Shown: positions 22,591 through 34,031 of the stretch, in pieces
How positions within the stretch are numbered: the first letter of the stretch is position 1
Layout of the letters: each line of letters begins with the position of its first letter
From: Cinnamomum chago
Lineage: Eukaryota; Streptophyta; Magnoliopsida; Laurales; Lauraceae
Direction of reading: 5' to 3'
DNA length: 64,000 bases
Assembly: GCA_038049695.1 (NCBI GenBank)
Contig: CP142458.1
Coordinates: 57,755,501-57,819,500, forward strand
Translations under genes and position numbers: made by a program
Notes under the pieces: generated by a model
Database searches by the model: none
What the model was told of the DNA's origin: nothing
What the model saw: only the letters and a program-made list of their open reading frames with translations

Positions 22591-24344
22591 TCAAAAAAAG
22601 GGCCAATATGGTTATCGGTTAACTATAACTTTTCATCAATATCCATCATTACACAGCTATCTAGGATTTGTGGATTTTCAATTTTGGAGGGAATGTTATC
22701 AAAGGCATATATGACTTGATGAAATCTGGACTGTTTTCAACTGGCTCTCTGTCTTTGGAGACCTGACCATATTTGAATGTGTGCCCATAGGCCTGGCCAG
22801 CTCGGCCTAACGATAGGCTGACCCATATTGGGCTTTGTATTGGACTGTGTTTGGTTGTGCATGGTCCTATTTTACATTGATAACCTAAAAGGCTCGGACT
22901 GGCCCCCGTATGGTCACAAGACATAAATTTTTCATGCGAGCTGGGACTCCCATAGGCTGGTTTTTTACCTGAATATGAGGCCCAAACCATAATGGGCTTG
23001 TATTGGATAATTTAACTTAGGCCCAACCCAACTAACCCATGAGCAGGCCCCACTTTGCATGCATTTGGATATATTATGATTGTCAAAGGGTTAGCTCCAG
23101 CCGAAGCCGTTGTCTAAGCCCTACCCTCAATATTTGCTGGCTAGGCCTTGGGTGTCCTAAGCCTATGAAGGGCCTACAATATTAAGGCCTTTGATCAGCT
23201 CTTGTGCGCTAATGCACGGTCAAGCGGGGCTCTGGGCTTGAAGATAAGAAAATCAGTTTTGATTTTTTTTTTTTTTTTTACAATGTTTGATTAGGTGTAA
23301 AGCTGATGTTAGCCCTTGTTCTTTTATCTGAGCTTTAGACCCAATATGACAGACAATCTTACTTTGCTATAATTTTATTTAGTAGGATGATGGCTAGGCA
23401 ATCATTTACTATTCATAGAAGATTATTTAATTGTATTGGTCATCTTATCTTTAATTCATCAATTTTAGGCCCTCTATGAAATGCAATTATATTAAATTCT
23501 CTTGAATCAAATATTGAACAAACAAATGGATCTTTTATAGATATATATATATATATATATGTATATAAGAAAAAGAAAGAAAATCTCATAATTTCCTCTG
23601 CATCATGCCGTTGGGATTCTATAGCACTTTATTTTTCATACTGCGACTCATCAAGAGTGATCATTTGAGTTCAATCTAAATATAATGCAAAATATTTGAC
23701 CCAACAGCTAAGGAGAAGTAATTCTTAAACAATTGGAGGCTCATGACTGACTGTTAGTAGAAATATTATCAATTGTCGGCCAAATGACCTCCAAGTGGAT
23801 TCCTGCATTCAGCCGTAGCCAGTTGGGAATCAACTAGCCCAACTCGGAAAAAAAAAAAAAAAATGGCTGTGTCAATGTAGTCACTTGAAGGGCTGGCTTT
23901 TTCTCATTTATATTACTTAATAATATCGAGAAAGAAATTAAATATTTATAAATATACATTAATTCACTTGTATATATCCATGATAATTAACCTAAATTAA
24001 CGAACATATGTACTTAAAAATACAAATATAAGAAGAAACAAAGGAAAATAAATTATCCATGAAATACTTTCTTTTTTCATATATAGTGAGTCAATCAGCC
24101 GCTTTTTTACATATATAACAAGTCAAACAAGGATGATAAAACTACTCCTTTCCCACTATCATCATCATCGTCCTCCATTTGATACAACCCAAAAGAAGCA
24201 GATACACACATCGGCTGTAATAAGGTACTGAAAGATAAATGAAAAGAAGAGTAGTCTCATAAAAGAGAGTAAGGAGGAGAGTTTTTTTTTTTTTTGGGGT
24301 AAAAGAAACTATCATAAGAACAACAAAGGAAATGACCAAGAAAA
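22591..24344. other. Intergenic, repeat-like
   Basis: No gene seen. 22740-23240 has many GGCCTGGCC / GCCCAAC / AGGCCC words typical of a dispersed repeat. There is a (TA)n tract at about 23540-23562 and several poly-A/T runs. The ORFs are short and AT-biased. Confidence 0.5.
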
Positions 24345-26036
24345 AAACAACCATACTATTAAATGGAGCCTATGAGAAGATGTTTAGAAAGTTTTTCTAG
24401 GGAGACATTGAGGTCAAGAAGAAACTCCATACTATTAAATGGAGTCAAATTTGTAAATCTATTGAAGAAGGAGGACTAGGGACACGAGACTTAAGAAAAA
24501 ATAATTTAGCCCTCTTGGCAAAGACTTGCCCTAGATGCTTGTCTAACCAAGAACTTCTAAGTTCTAAAATCCTCAAATCCGAGTATTGCCCGAACAAAAA
24601 TCTTTGGGAAGCTAAATTGAGGAAGGATAACACATGGTTCTGAAGAGGTTTTACGGAAGCAACCGATTTCATTATTGATAATGTAGGATGGGTTCTAGGC
24701 AATGGGGAAAAGATTTCAGTGTGGGGATGTAATTGGATTCTGGAGGATTAAGAAAGCCAGTTTCCGAAGTATCTAACCCTAATTTAGTCGTTAAAGATCT
24801 CCTAAATAGTGAAAGACAATGGAACAAATCTGTAGGAGAATATTCAATAACAGTGCGGATGTCGATAATATATTTAAAATCTATGTTCCTTGGCAAAGAA
24901 TGGATGACATTAGGATTTGGCCTTTAACCAAGAATGGTGAGCTCTCTACTAAGCCGGCCTACAAGGATATGTACAAGGACAACATTGGTAGTAATACGCC
25001 GCCTATCAAGTAGAAATGCATATGGAAGATCCCTCTCCCCCAGAGAGTGCTCCTCTTCGGCTGGAAATGCCTCAATAAGGCCATTTAGGTTCATAAATTA
25101 CTTCATGTCAAAAATCTTAGTCAAAGTGATTTATGCCCGGTTTACTGGTCGAGTGAAGAATCTATTGAACATGCATTATTTCAATGTGACCATGCTAGGG
25201 CCACGTGGTTTGGCTCCAATCTCGGTCTCTTATCCCATTCCTTTTCTTCCTTTCATATCCAAGATTGGTGGAGGACCTATTGTGAAGTGGGAGACTCTAG
25301 TACTTCTCTTTCTAATCCCCAATCAAAAGCTTGGGTGTTAGCTCTCTGCTGCGCAATCTGAAAAAAAAGAAAAAAAAATGATATCTTTAGGGGTAAAGAA
25401 ATCCGACCCCTTAATTCCTTGTGTATGGCAAGAAAAGTCACTGAGGACTACTACTCTTCATGTGGTAACTCTAAACCCTTGAGTAAAAGGGGCGATGATG
25501 GCTTTAACTTGAGAATGGAAGAGGACACAACCCTCATCTTTTCAGATGCTGCCTTTAGAGCCTTTGATGGAAAGACATGATTTGGTAATGCAATTTGGTT
25601 CAATGGTTCCCTTTTATTTGCAGGGTCGTCAGACAGTCAAAATGCTCATTCCTTTAAAAAAAAAAAAAAAAACAAAGAGGTGAGGGTTATCATTTTCGAG
25701 ATGAGGGAAGCCACAAAGCGAGGCTTATCCAAAGTTGTCTTCTTGTTAGATGCATTGGAAGCAATCTAGGCAATTAACGAAAGTTGCGATTGGTCGAATG
25801 ACAGCATTTTGCAGGACATTAAAGGGCTCTCCAAATATTTTGAATCCTTAGCCTCTTGTCACATCCCAATATCTCTCAACGAGATTGCCCATAATTTTGC
25901 TAAGAAGTCGTTCAGAGATAGTCCTAGTATTGTTTTGATGTAGGTCTTATTGAGTCTATTTGTTTAGTTCCCTAGTTGTTCTTATTTGTTCCTCCCTATG
26001 TCGAATGAAATATTCCTTCTACTAAAAAAAAATACA
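24345..26036 (+). mobile_element. L1-type LINE 3' half (zf-RVT and RNase H regions), degenerate
   Basis: Plus-strand translation shows KKLHTIKWSQICKSIEEG and GLGTRDLRKNNLALLAK (end of RT) at about 24420-24525. Next comes the zinc-binding zf-RVT region (IRIWPLTKNGELSTKPAYKD, then CIWKIPLPQRVLLFGWKCLN, then CPVYWSSEESIEHALFQCDH) at 24910-25195. Last comes an RNase H-like end (FSDAAFRAFDGK, VFLLDALEAI, SCHIPISLNEIAHNFAKKS) at 25540-25920. It ends in A9 at 26025-26033. Many frameshifts and stops are present. This domain order is that of plant L1 LINEs; the 5' part is missing, as is usual for target-primed insertion. Confidence 0.8.
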
Positions 26037-26312
26037 ACCAAGAGAACAAACAAATGAAAAACAACCAAACTAGGACCCAAAGAACACCATATTCCTATCT
26101 CCCTTATAAGTTTTCTCCACACAACTATGTGCAACCCAATTCAACACTCTAGGAATATGAGAGACTTCAAGGAGTTTGAAAGATGTCATTAAAGATTATA
26201 TATCTTGCAAAATGGGGTCAATAGACTAGTCTGGGTTCCCTTTAATTGCCTGAACAACTTCAAGAGCATCAGATAGAAGGACTTTTGGAAAACCCCTTAT
26301 CTTAGCCTCACT
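26037..26312 (-). mobile_element. L1-type LINE, minus strand, 3'-terminal piece
   Basis: Minus-strand reading: GFPKVLLSDALEVVQAIKGN, then SHIPRVLNWVAHSCVE, the RNase H-like end of a plant L1 LINE. It continues on the other side of the copia insertion at 38917. Both ends of that copia lie in the same TCACT duplication, so this and 38917-39315 were once contiguous. Confidence 0.78.
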
Positions 26313-26496
26313 TGTTAAGGAGAAATAGTCAATGGCTCATCACAAGTATCTCTACTGAGATAAACTTCTATAACTAATTATGTTTCAACTACTTGTAGCT
26401 TATCCCTATTCTATAACCTTTTCAACTATTAATAAGAAACAGCCACACCATATCCTGTGTGGAAAAACATATTTCAAAATACTCTCAATTCTAACT
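26313..26496 (+). repeat. 5' LTR of the outer copia
   Basis: Begins TGTTAAGGAG and ends TTCTAACT, with the PBS TGGTATCAGAGC immediately after. Its partner is 38725-38911. Confidence 0.93.
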
Positions 26497-26533
26497 TGGT
26501 ATCAGAGCTTATCAAGACACATGTCTAAACAAG

Positions 26534-28344
26534 ATGGGAACTTCCCCTGCATCATCTTCCTCTTCACCTTTATCATCATCCACTTCCACGTTTGCTTTTC
26601 CCATTTTCACTCCAAATATCTCTCATGTACTCCCAGTCAAACTCGTCAGAAATAATTTTTTACTTTGGCGGTCTCAGTTCTTACCTATTCTCAGGCTTCA
26701 CAATGCCATGGGATATGTAGATGGTTCTTGCCCGTGTCCATCACAATTTGCTCTTGACAACAAAGGCAATCCCACTGATGTGGTCAACCTAGATTTTCTC
26801 AAGTGGCAAACACAAGACCAGACTTTGTTTAGCTAGTTTCTTTCTTCCCTCACCGAGCCAATACTTGTTCAGGTTGTTGGTTTGTCCACCGCCAAGGACG
26901 TTTGGCAGGCTCTTGAACGTATTTACTCTGCCTAATCTCGAGCTAAAATCATGTCCTTAAAGTATCAGCTACATACCCTCAAGAAAGGGTCCTTATCCAT
27001 GTCTGACTATGTGCAAAAGAAGAAATCAATTGCTGACAATCTAGCTACCGTTGCTCAGCCTGTGTCTGATTCCGACCTTGCCTCCAGTCTTCTCAACGGC
27101 TTAAGCTCTGAATATGAAGCTTTTATCACCTCTATGACTACTCGCGTTGAACCAATTTCCCTTGACAAATTAACCAGCTTTCTTCTTTCACAGGAAGCGC
27201 GTCTTGAAGAAAACTCAGTTGCCATTGACATGCTTGCAGCTAATGTGGCATCGCACTCAGCTGGTTCAGCCTTTAGAGGCAGAGGTCGTACTCTGGCTGG
27301 TACTACTCGTGGTCGTGGCCGCAACACTATGACTCTCGGCAGCAACACGGGCAATACGAGCGTTCCTCTACTGGCAGGATTATTTGTCAAGTCTGCAACA
27401 AACCGGGCCATACAGTAGTTTACTGTTATAACAAGTATGAACTTGATTTTTAAGGTGACAACCCTTCTCCAGCAGCATTGATGGTTGGTTCTCCTATTGG
27501 CCCTGACAATGCATGGTATCCATACTCCGGTGCAACACATCATCTCACTGCAGACATGGCCAATCTCTTTACCCATTCAGAGTATCATGGTCCAGACCAG
27601 GTTCAAGTGGGCAATGGTAATGGTCTTCCAACTTCTCATGTTGGATCCTCTGTTCTTTATTCTTCCTCTCAGTCCTTTCGCTTGAATAATTTACTATGTG
27701 TTCCTAATATAACAAAAAATTTACTTTTTGTTCATCAATTCACCATGGATAATAACGTCATCTTTGAATTTCATCCTTCCTGTTGTTTTGTTAAGGATCA
27801 AGCGACCGGCCACATACTTTTTCGCCGGACAATTAGGGATGGTCTTTATGATCTTCATCATTTGGACACTGCTTCCCCGCGTGCATTAATAGGAGAACGT
27901 ACATCTGCAGATATTTGGCATGCCCGTCTAGGACACCCCTCAAATAAGGCTCTTGCCGCAGTCAGGACTAATTATCATTTACCTTTTACTTCATCTAGTT
28001 CTTCTTTTTGTGATGCTTGTCAATGTAATAAGAGCAAGACTCCTTTTTTATTCTTCTTTTTCACGTTGTACTCATCCTCTTGAATTAATCCATTTGGATC
28101 TTTGGGGGACCTGCTCCAATAACTGCAACTAGTGGGTATCGTTATTACATTCATTTCATTGATCATTTTTCTCACTTCATGTGGGTGTTTCCACTGTTTA
28201 AAAAATGAGGTTCTTTGGCTGTGTTTGTTTCCTTGAAACTGCATGTTGAGAAATTACTTGGGTTCCAAATAACCCAATTGCATTCTGATGGGGGTGATGA
28301 GTTCAAAAGGTTTAAACAATTTTTAGCCTTACATGGCATCACTC
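26534..28344 (+). pseudogene. Outer copia gag, protease and integrase N-terminal part
   Basis: Gag starts MGTSPASSSSSPLSSS, with the copia gag signature LVRNNFLLWRSQFLPIL and GYVDGSCP. It is interrupted by a TAG at about 26834 and a TAA at about 26932. A frame change precedes the zinc knuckle CQVCNKPGHTVVYC (about 27385-27425). The protease active site, expected D-S-G-A, reads YSGA (about 27523), so the catalytic Asp is lost. The integrase zinc-binding region HARLGHPSNKALAAV ... CDACQCNKS follows. The frame is lost near 28050, and the integrase core is cut at 28344-28350 by the inner copia. Confidence 0.88.
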
Positions 28345-28349
28345 ACATG

Positions 28350-28606
28350 TATCAAACCCAGTTGATCAAATCTCCATAAGAATGGAAAATGAGTCGGCGT
28401 GTATCCAAGTTGATATGACACAATCCATGGTCAGAGCATGTGACGAGGCAATCCCTCAATTGTAGGATCCATGCATATCCAACACATGTGTATTACTACT
28501 AAATGATTCTCTTGTAATCTTTTGGAATATACTATTATAAATTTAACATGCAAGTCCACCTATAATTCATGGTGGAAATTCTACAAATGATATCTTAGTC
28601 ATTTTA
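28350..28606 (+). repeat. 5' LTR of the inner copia
   Basis: Direct repeat of 33027-33283 with four substitutions in 257 bases. PBS at 28607-28618. Confidence 0.94.
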
Positions 28607-28676
28607 TGGTATCAAAGCAAAGACAAAGACTCACATCTTGTTTTGTTTTTCATCTCTTTCTTCTATATATACATCA

Positions 28677-29574
28677 ATGGCTTCCGCTACTTCCATTTCA
28701 TCTTCAACTTCCACCATCCAAACTATCAACATCCAGCATCTAATTTCTGTCAAACTTGACCGTCACAACTATCTATTGTGGCGTACCCAATTTATGCCTC
28801 TATTGAAAGGATATGAACTTGAAGGATATGTCGATGGGTCCCTACCGTGCCCTCCTCGAATCCTTCCCACAGACAAAACTGATGATGAGCATCTTGTCAT
28901 CAACTCGGCATACACTGCCTGGCAAAAACAGGATCAAGTACTCCTAGGGTGGCTTCTTTCCTCCCTGTCGGAGACAACTTTAGCACAAGTTGTTGGTCTC
29001 TCCACCTCTCAAGATGTCTGGTTGGCTCTCGAAAATCAATATGCATCACGCTCTTGTGCACGGCTCATGCAAATTTGTCGTGACCTTCAAACTATGTGCA
29101 AAGGAAATATGACAATGGATGACGGACTATCTTCAGCGTGCCAAGCAATACACGGATAGTCTTGCTGCATCTGGTTAACCAATGGCAGAATCTGATATTC
29201 AACAAGTCATTCTGAATGGGCTTGATACAGCCTATGATGCCATCGTCACTTCACTCACCACTACACTTGCTGACACACCTGTGGAAGACTTCCAAGCACA
29301 TCTGCTTGCTTTTGAGTCTCACATTCAATCTCAAGACTTGGTTGACCAAGTAACTCCTCTGCAGGCCAATATTGCTACAAAATCTTCTCAAGGACAGGGT
29401 CGTGGAAACTCCTCAAATCGTGGCAGAAATTCAAACAATAGAGGGAGAGGTCGTTCCAACCCAAAGTCAGGGCCACGACCGCATACCAGACCATGTCAAA
29501 TATGTGGTCGTAAGAACCACACCGCTGGCTCTTGCTGGTATAGATTTGACCGGCAATACAATGGTGATGGCTAG
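28677..29574 (+). pseudogene. Inner copia gag
   Basis: Probable start MASATSISSSTSTIQTINIQ (28677), then LISVKLDRHNYLLWRTQFMP and GYVDGSLPCPP. The frame breaks at about 29159 and resumes at 29182 (ESDIQQVILNGLDTAYDAIV). A Gly/Arg/Asn-rich tail leads to the zinc knuckle CQICGRKNHTAGSC at about 29494-29535, which is intact. It is one frameshift from a continuous gag. Confidence 0.85.
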
Positions 29575-30881
29575 TACTCTTCATCAAGTGCCTTTGTGGC
29601 TGCTTCTTCTCCATTTAATGATCAAAACTAGTACCCTGATAGTGGTGCAACTAATCATGTGACCTCCGATCTCGGTAATCTCAGCATTCGATCTGAATAC
29701 AATGGACATGATCAACTGCGAGTCGGTAATGGTTGAATACAATGGACATGATCAACTGCGAGTCGGTAATGGTGCTGGTCTCCCTATCTCTCATGTTGGT
29801 AAGTCCTCTTTCTCCTTTGGACCCAACACATTTACTCGTAATGATATTCTCCATATTCCACAGATTTCAAAAAATCTTTTATCAGTTTCACAATTCACCC
29901 ATGATAATGACGTGTTTTTTGAATTCCATCCTCATTTCTTTCTTGTAAAGGATCGTCGCACGGGGAAAATAGTTCTACAAGGGTTGAATGACAAGGACCT
30001 CTACCGTCTGAATAACAGTCCACACTTTGGTATTTCAACCCCTTCTGCTTTCATTGGTGAACGTACTTCTATGGATCTATGGCATCAACGCCTTGGACAT
30101 CCAATGGCGCGTACTCTCAAAGTTGTCATTGCAAATCACTCTCTTCCAATCAATAATAGGAAGTTAGATTTTTTGTCGCTCCTGCCACATGAATAAAAGC
30201 CATAGATTACCATTTTCTTCTAGTTCTACAATTTATAATTTTCCTTTAGATCTTATTGTATCTGACCTTTGGAGTCCTGCTCCAGTGATTTCTAATAATG
30301 GCTTTCGTTATTATATTATTTTCATGGATGCATTTAGTCGATATAAATGGATTTTTCCAATTCCAAAAAAGTCAGATGCCCTTAATACCTTCATCTCTTT
30401 TAAAAATAAAATTGAGCGTCTCATTGATTGCAAAATTAAAATTTTTCAATTTGATAATGGGGGTGAATTTCTGAAATTTAAATCCTTTTTAGAATCCCAT
30501 CACATTACTCATCGTTTTTCATGCCCACATACTCCTCAACAAAATGGTTTAGCCGAAAGGCCTCACCGTCATATTGTTGAAACGGGTTTAACTTTAATGT
30601 CATGTGCTTTTGTTCCATCCTCGTATTGGGATGATGCTTTTCAAACTTCATGTTATCTAGTTAATCGTCTCCCATCTCCAACTCTCAACAATAAATCACC
30701 ACTTGAGACACTTTTTAACACTAGCCCGGATTATAAAAACTTGCAAGTTTTTGGGTGTGAACGTTATCCTCATCTTAGACCATATAATAAACACAAACTT
30801 GAATCAAAGTCACCCCCTTCCGTTTTTCTTCGATATAGTCCCTCCCATAAAGGATATAAGTGTCTCCATCTTCCAACCTAG
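29575..30881 (+). pseudogene. Inner copia protease and integrase
   Basis: The protease keeps its active site (YPDSGATNHVTSD at about 29636), but a TAG stands where the usual Trp precedes it. A 40-base tandem duplication (29694-29773) then shifts the frame. The integrase zinc region reads MDLWHQRLGHPMARTLKVV. The core (30189-30881) retains the D,D,E residues: LIVSDLWSP, FQFDNGGEF and NGLAERPHRHIVE. The GKY-like end reads KSPPSVFLRYSPSHKGYKCL. A stop at about 30881 separates it from RT. Confidence 0.87.
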
Positions 30882-31399
30882 AAAATTTATGTTTCACGTA
30901 ATGTCATTTTTAATGAAAATTCATTTCCCTTTTCAACATTGCACAACACCCTTACTTTGCCCATGCAGAATGTTTCTCCCTGGCTTTATGGTCCTCCACC
31001 TATTTTGACTCCCAAAAACATACTCTTACAACATTCTAGCCCCACCAATACCATGGCCATCCCCATTCACATTACCCAAAGTCCAGCCCATATGCCACCT
31101 CAAATTGATCAAATCGATGGTCGTTCACAAAGTCCACATGCAAACAACCATGTTGCACACGGCCAGATACAGTTAGTGGACATGATCATATTGCCACCAG
31201 TTCAAATGATGAGGTCAATATTGGATCACAACAGTAGCTACCAAATAAGCATACCCACTTGTCCAATGCTCAAGATTCTGCGGAGAATAACTCGGCAAGT
31301 GTTCCCTCTGACCAGGTCTTGTCTGCTACCAATTCTATTCCTCAACAAGATGATGAGAAGGCCCAAGTTGTTACATGACCTACTCAAATCATTCGTCAC

Positions 31400-33000
31400 A
31401 TGATAACTAGGTCCAAAGATGGGATTTTTAAACCCAAGGCTCATATAGCTACAAAGCATCCACTGCCTACAGATGACTTGGTTGAACCCAGTTGCTTCTC
31501 ACAGGCTAATAAGGACCCAAATTGGAGAGATGCCATGTCCCAAGAGATTAGTGCCCTTCTTAAAAATGGAACTTGGACCCTTGTTGCTCCAAAGCCCCAC
31601 ATGAATATTGTAGGTTGCAAATGGGTTTTTAAACTCAAAAGAAAGGTTGATGGATCCATTGACCGCCATAAGGCCCGGCTAGTTGCAAAGGGTTTCAATC
31701 AACAAGAAGGGATAGACTATGGAGAAACTTTCAGTCCTGTTGTCAAACCTTATACAATCCGCACCATTCTCAGTCTTGCAATCACATTAAACTGGCCTAT
31801 ACATCAGTTAGATGTTCAAAATGCTTTTCTCCATGGCATTCTTGATGAAGAAGTCTGCATGAAACAACCACCGAGCTTCACGGATCCAAAATACCCGACA
31901 CATGTGTGTCGATTGCATAAGTCATTGTATGAGCTCAAACAGACACCTCGAGCTTCGTATCACCAGCTAAGCACTTTCTTGATTCACATTGGTTTCATGA
32001 GTTCAAAAGCGGACGCATCTCTGTTTATTAAGAAAAATCATGAGTTCACAATATATATCCTTATTTATGTTGATGATATTATCATCACTGGGTCCCACAT
32101 GAGCTGCATTCAAGAAGTTATTGTCCGCTTGCGGTCTATTTTTGCAATTAAAGACCTTGGATCCCTTCATTACTTTTTAGGAGTGGAAGCAATTAGATTT
32201 TCTTATGGACTCTTTCTTTCACAAAAGAGGTATATCATTAATCTACTTAAAAGAACCAACATGGATGGTGCAAAGCCACAGAGAACTCCAATTTGTAACA
32301 CATCCAAACTTTCTAAATATGGTGGGTCCACTTTTCAAGATTCAACTCTATATAGCAGTATTGTTGGGGGCCTAAAGTACTTGACACTCACACGTCCTGA
32401 TATTGCTTTCGCCGTCAACAAAGTTTGCCAATTTATGCAAAACCCCACCGATGATCATTGGGCAGCAGTTAAATGGATCTTGCGCTATCTCAAATTTACC
32501 ATTTATCATGGTATTCTCATTCGGCCATCTCCACAATTTGTGTTAAGTGCCTTTTCAGATGTAGATTGGGCGGGTGCCCCGATGACCGACGATCCACTAG
32601 TGGATATTGCATTTATCTTGGGCCCAATCTCATTTCATGGAGCTCGCGCAAACAATATACTGTCTCTTGTTCCAATACAGAATCGGAGTATCGTGGGTTG
32701 GCAAATGCTACTGCAGAAGTAATATGGATACAATCTCTTCTTCGTGAGTTGGGCCTACGGACATCTTCTCCACCTATCCTTTGGTGTGACAACATTGGAG
32801 CAACATATCTCACTGTAAATCCAGTGTTTCATGCACGAACAAAACATATTGAAATAGATTTCCATTTCGTGCGTGAAAAAGTAGTTCAAAAGTCCCTTGA
32901 TGTTCGTTTCATTTCATCCGAAGATCAAGTTGCCGACATATTCACTAAGGGACCTAGCTCACTACAGTTTCAGTTCCTTCGAGACAAGCTCACCGTCCAA
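31400..33000 (+). pseudogene. Inner copia reverse transcriptase and RNase H
   Basis: A 440-residue open frame carries the full RT: WRDAMSQEISALLKNGTWTL, GCKWVFKLKRKVDGSIDRHK, QLDVQNAFLHG and the catalytic LIYVDDIIITG at about 32068. A frameshift near 32570 moves the RNase H into the next frame: [51 protein letters not shown] and QVADIFTKG. All RNase H acidic residues appear present. One indel therefore separates it from an intact RT-RNase H. Confidence 0.9.
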
Positions 33001-33026
33001 GAAGGACCGCTTAGCTTGAGGAGGAG

Positions 33027-33283
33027 TATCAAACCCAGTAGATCAAATCTCCATAAGAATGGAAAATGAGTCGGCGTGTATCCAAGTTGACATGACACAA
33101 TCCATGGTCAAAGCATGTGACGAGGCAATCCCTCAATTGTAGGATCCATGCATATCCAACACATGTGTATTACTACTAAATGATTCTCTTGTAATCTTTT
33201 GGAATATACTATTATAAATATAACATGCAAGTCCACCTATAATTCATGGTGGAAATTCTACAAATGATATCTTAGTCATTTTA
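33027..33283 (+). repeat. 3' LTR of the inner copia
   Basis: Partner of 28350-28606. It is followed by the second copy of the TSD ACATG (33284-33288), after which the outer copia integrase resumes in register. Confidence 0.94.
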
Positions 33284-33285
33284 AC

Positions 33286-34031
33286 ATGTTCCCATGCCCT
33301 CACACCCATGCCCAAAATAGGCTTGCAGGACAGAAGCATCGCCATGTAGTTGAAATTGGGCTCACACTTTTAGCCCGCTCCTCTCTTCCATCACATTATT
33401 GGGACCATGCTTTCACCACTGCGACCTATCTTATCAATCGCATGCCCACACCTATTTTATCCAATTTATCACCTTATGAGAAACTCTTTAACAGGCCACC
33501 GGATTACTCATTCCTACGAGTGTTTGGGTGTGCTTGTTTTCCAAACTTGTGTCCATATAATAAAAATAAGCTTCAACTTCGGTCTGTTCGATGTGTCCTT
33601 TTGGGTTATTCGAATATGCATAAGGGATATAAATGTCTGCATCTGGACACAGGTCGTCTCTACATCTCTAGAGACGTTGTCTTTAATGAATTTGATTATC
33701 CTCTTTCTAAATCAGTTGCTGTACCAACATTGCCACCAACCTTCTTATCGTTAATTGTCAATACTTTTCCCACTATCCCAATCTCTACCAATGAGGGGGT
33801 GAGACAAACATCACATGGACACAGTGCTTCACAACATGAGTGGTTCACCAAGTCAAACATCACCCACTACTAATGGTGTTTTTCCACCACATTTTGACTC
33901 CCATCTGCCTCTTTCACTCTCTGGCTCTAACCATGGTCACATGCCTGGGACCTGCATCTGCATCTTTACCTAGTCTTCTAGTTGAAGCTGAACCTAGACC
34001 TGCCTCTCCACCTCTACTTGCAAATGGACCT
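33286..34031 (+). pseudogene. Outer copia integrase C-terminal part (middle segment)
   Basis: This resumes the integrase after the inner copia: FPCPHTHAQNRLAGQKHRHV. The catalytic Glu of the usual N-G-L-A-E-R-K block is Gly here (NRLAGQK), so this integrase is dead independently of the insertions. It continues through HYWDHAFTTATYLINRMPTP and CVLLGYSNMHKGYKCL to a stop at about 33873. It is cut at 34031 by the solo LTR. Confidence 0.87.

Larger units (their letters stand above)
28350..33283 (+). mobile_element. Inner Ty1/copia LTR retrotransposon, relatively young
   Basis: LTRs 28350-28606 and 33027-33283 are both 257 bases and differ at only four positions by eye. A perfect TSD, ACATG, flanks them (28345-28349 and 33284-33288). 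The LTRs run from TATCAAACCC to GTCATTTTA, so the usual TG...CA ends are not kept. The PBS TGGTATCAAAGC follows the 5' LTR and the polypurine tract TTGAGGAGGAG precedes the 3' LTR. gag, protease, integrase, RT and RNase H are all present, but stops and frameshifts already break them. It landed exactly within the integrase core of the outer copia. Confidence 0.94.
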
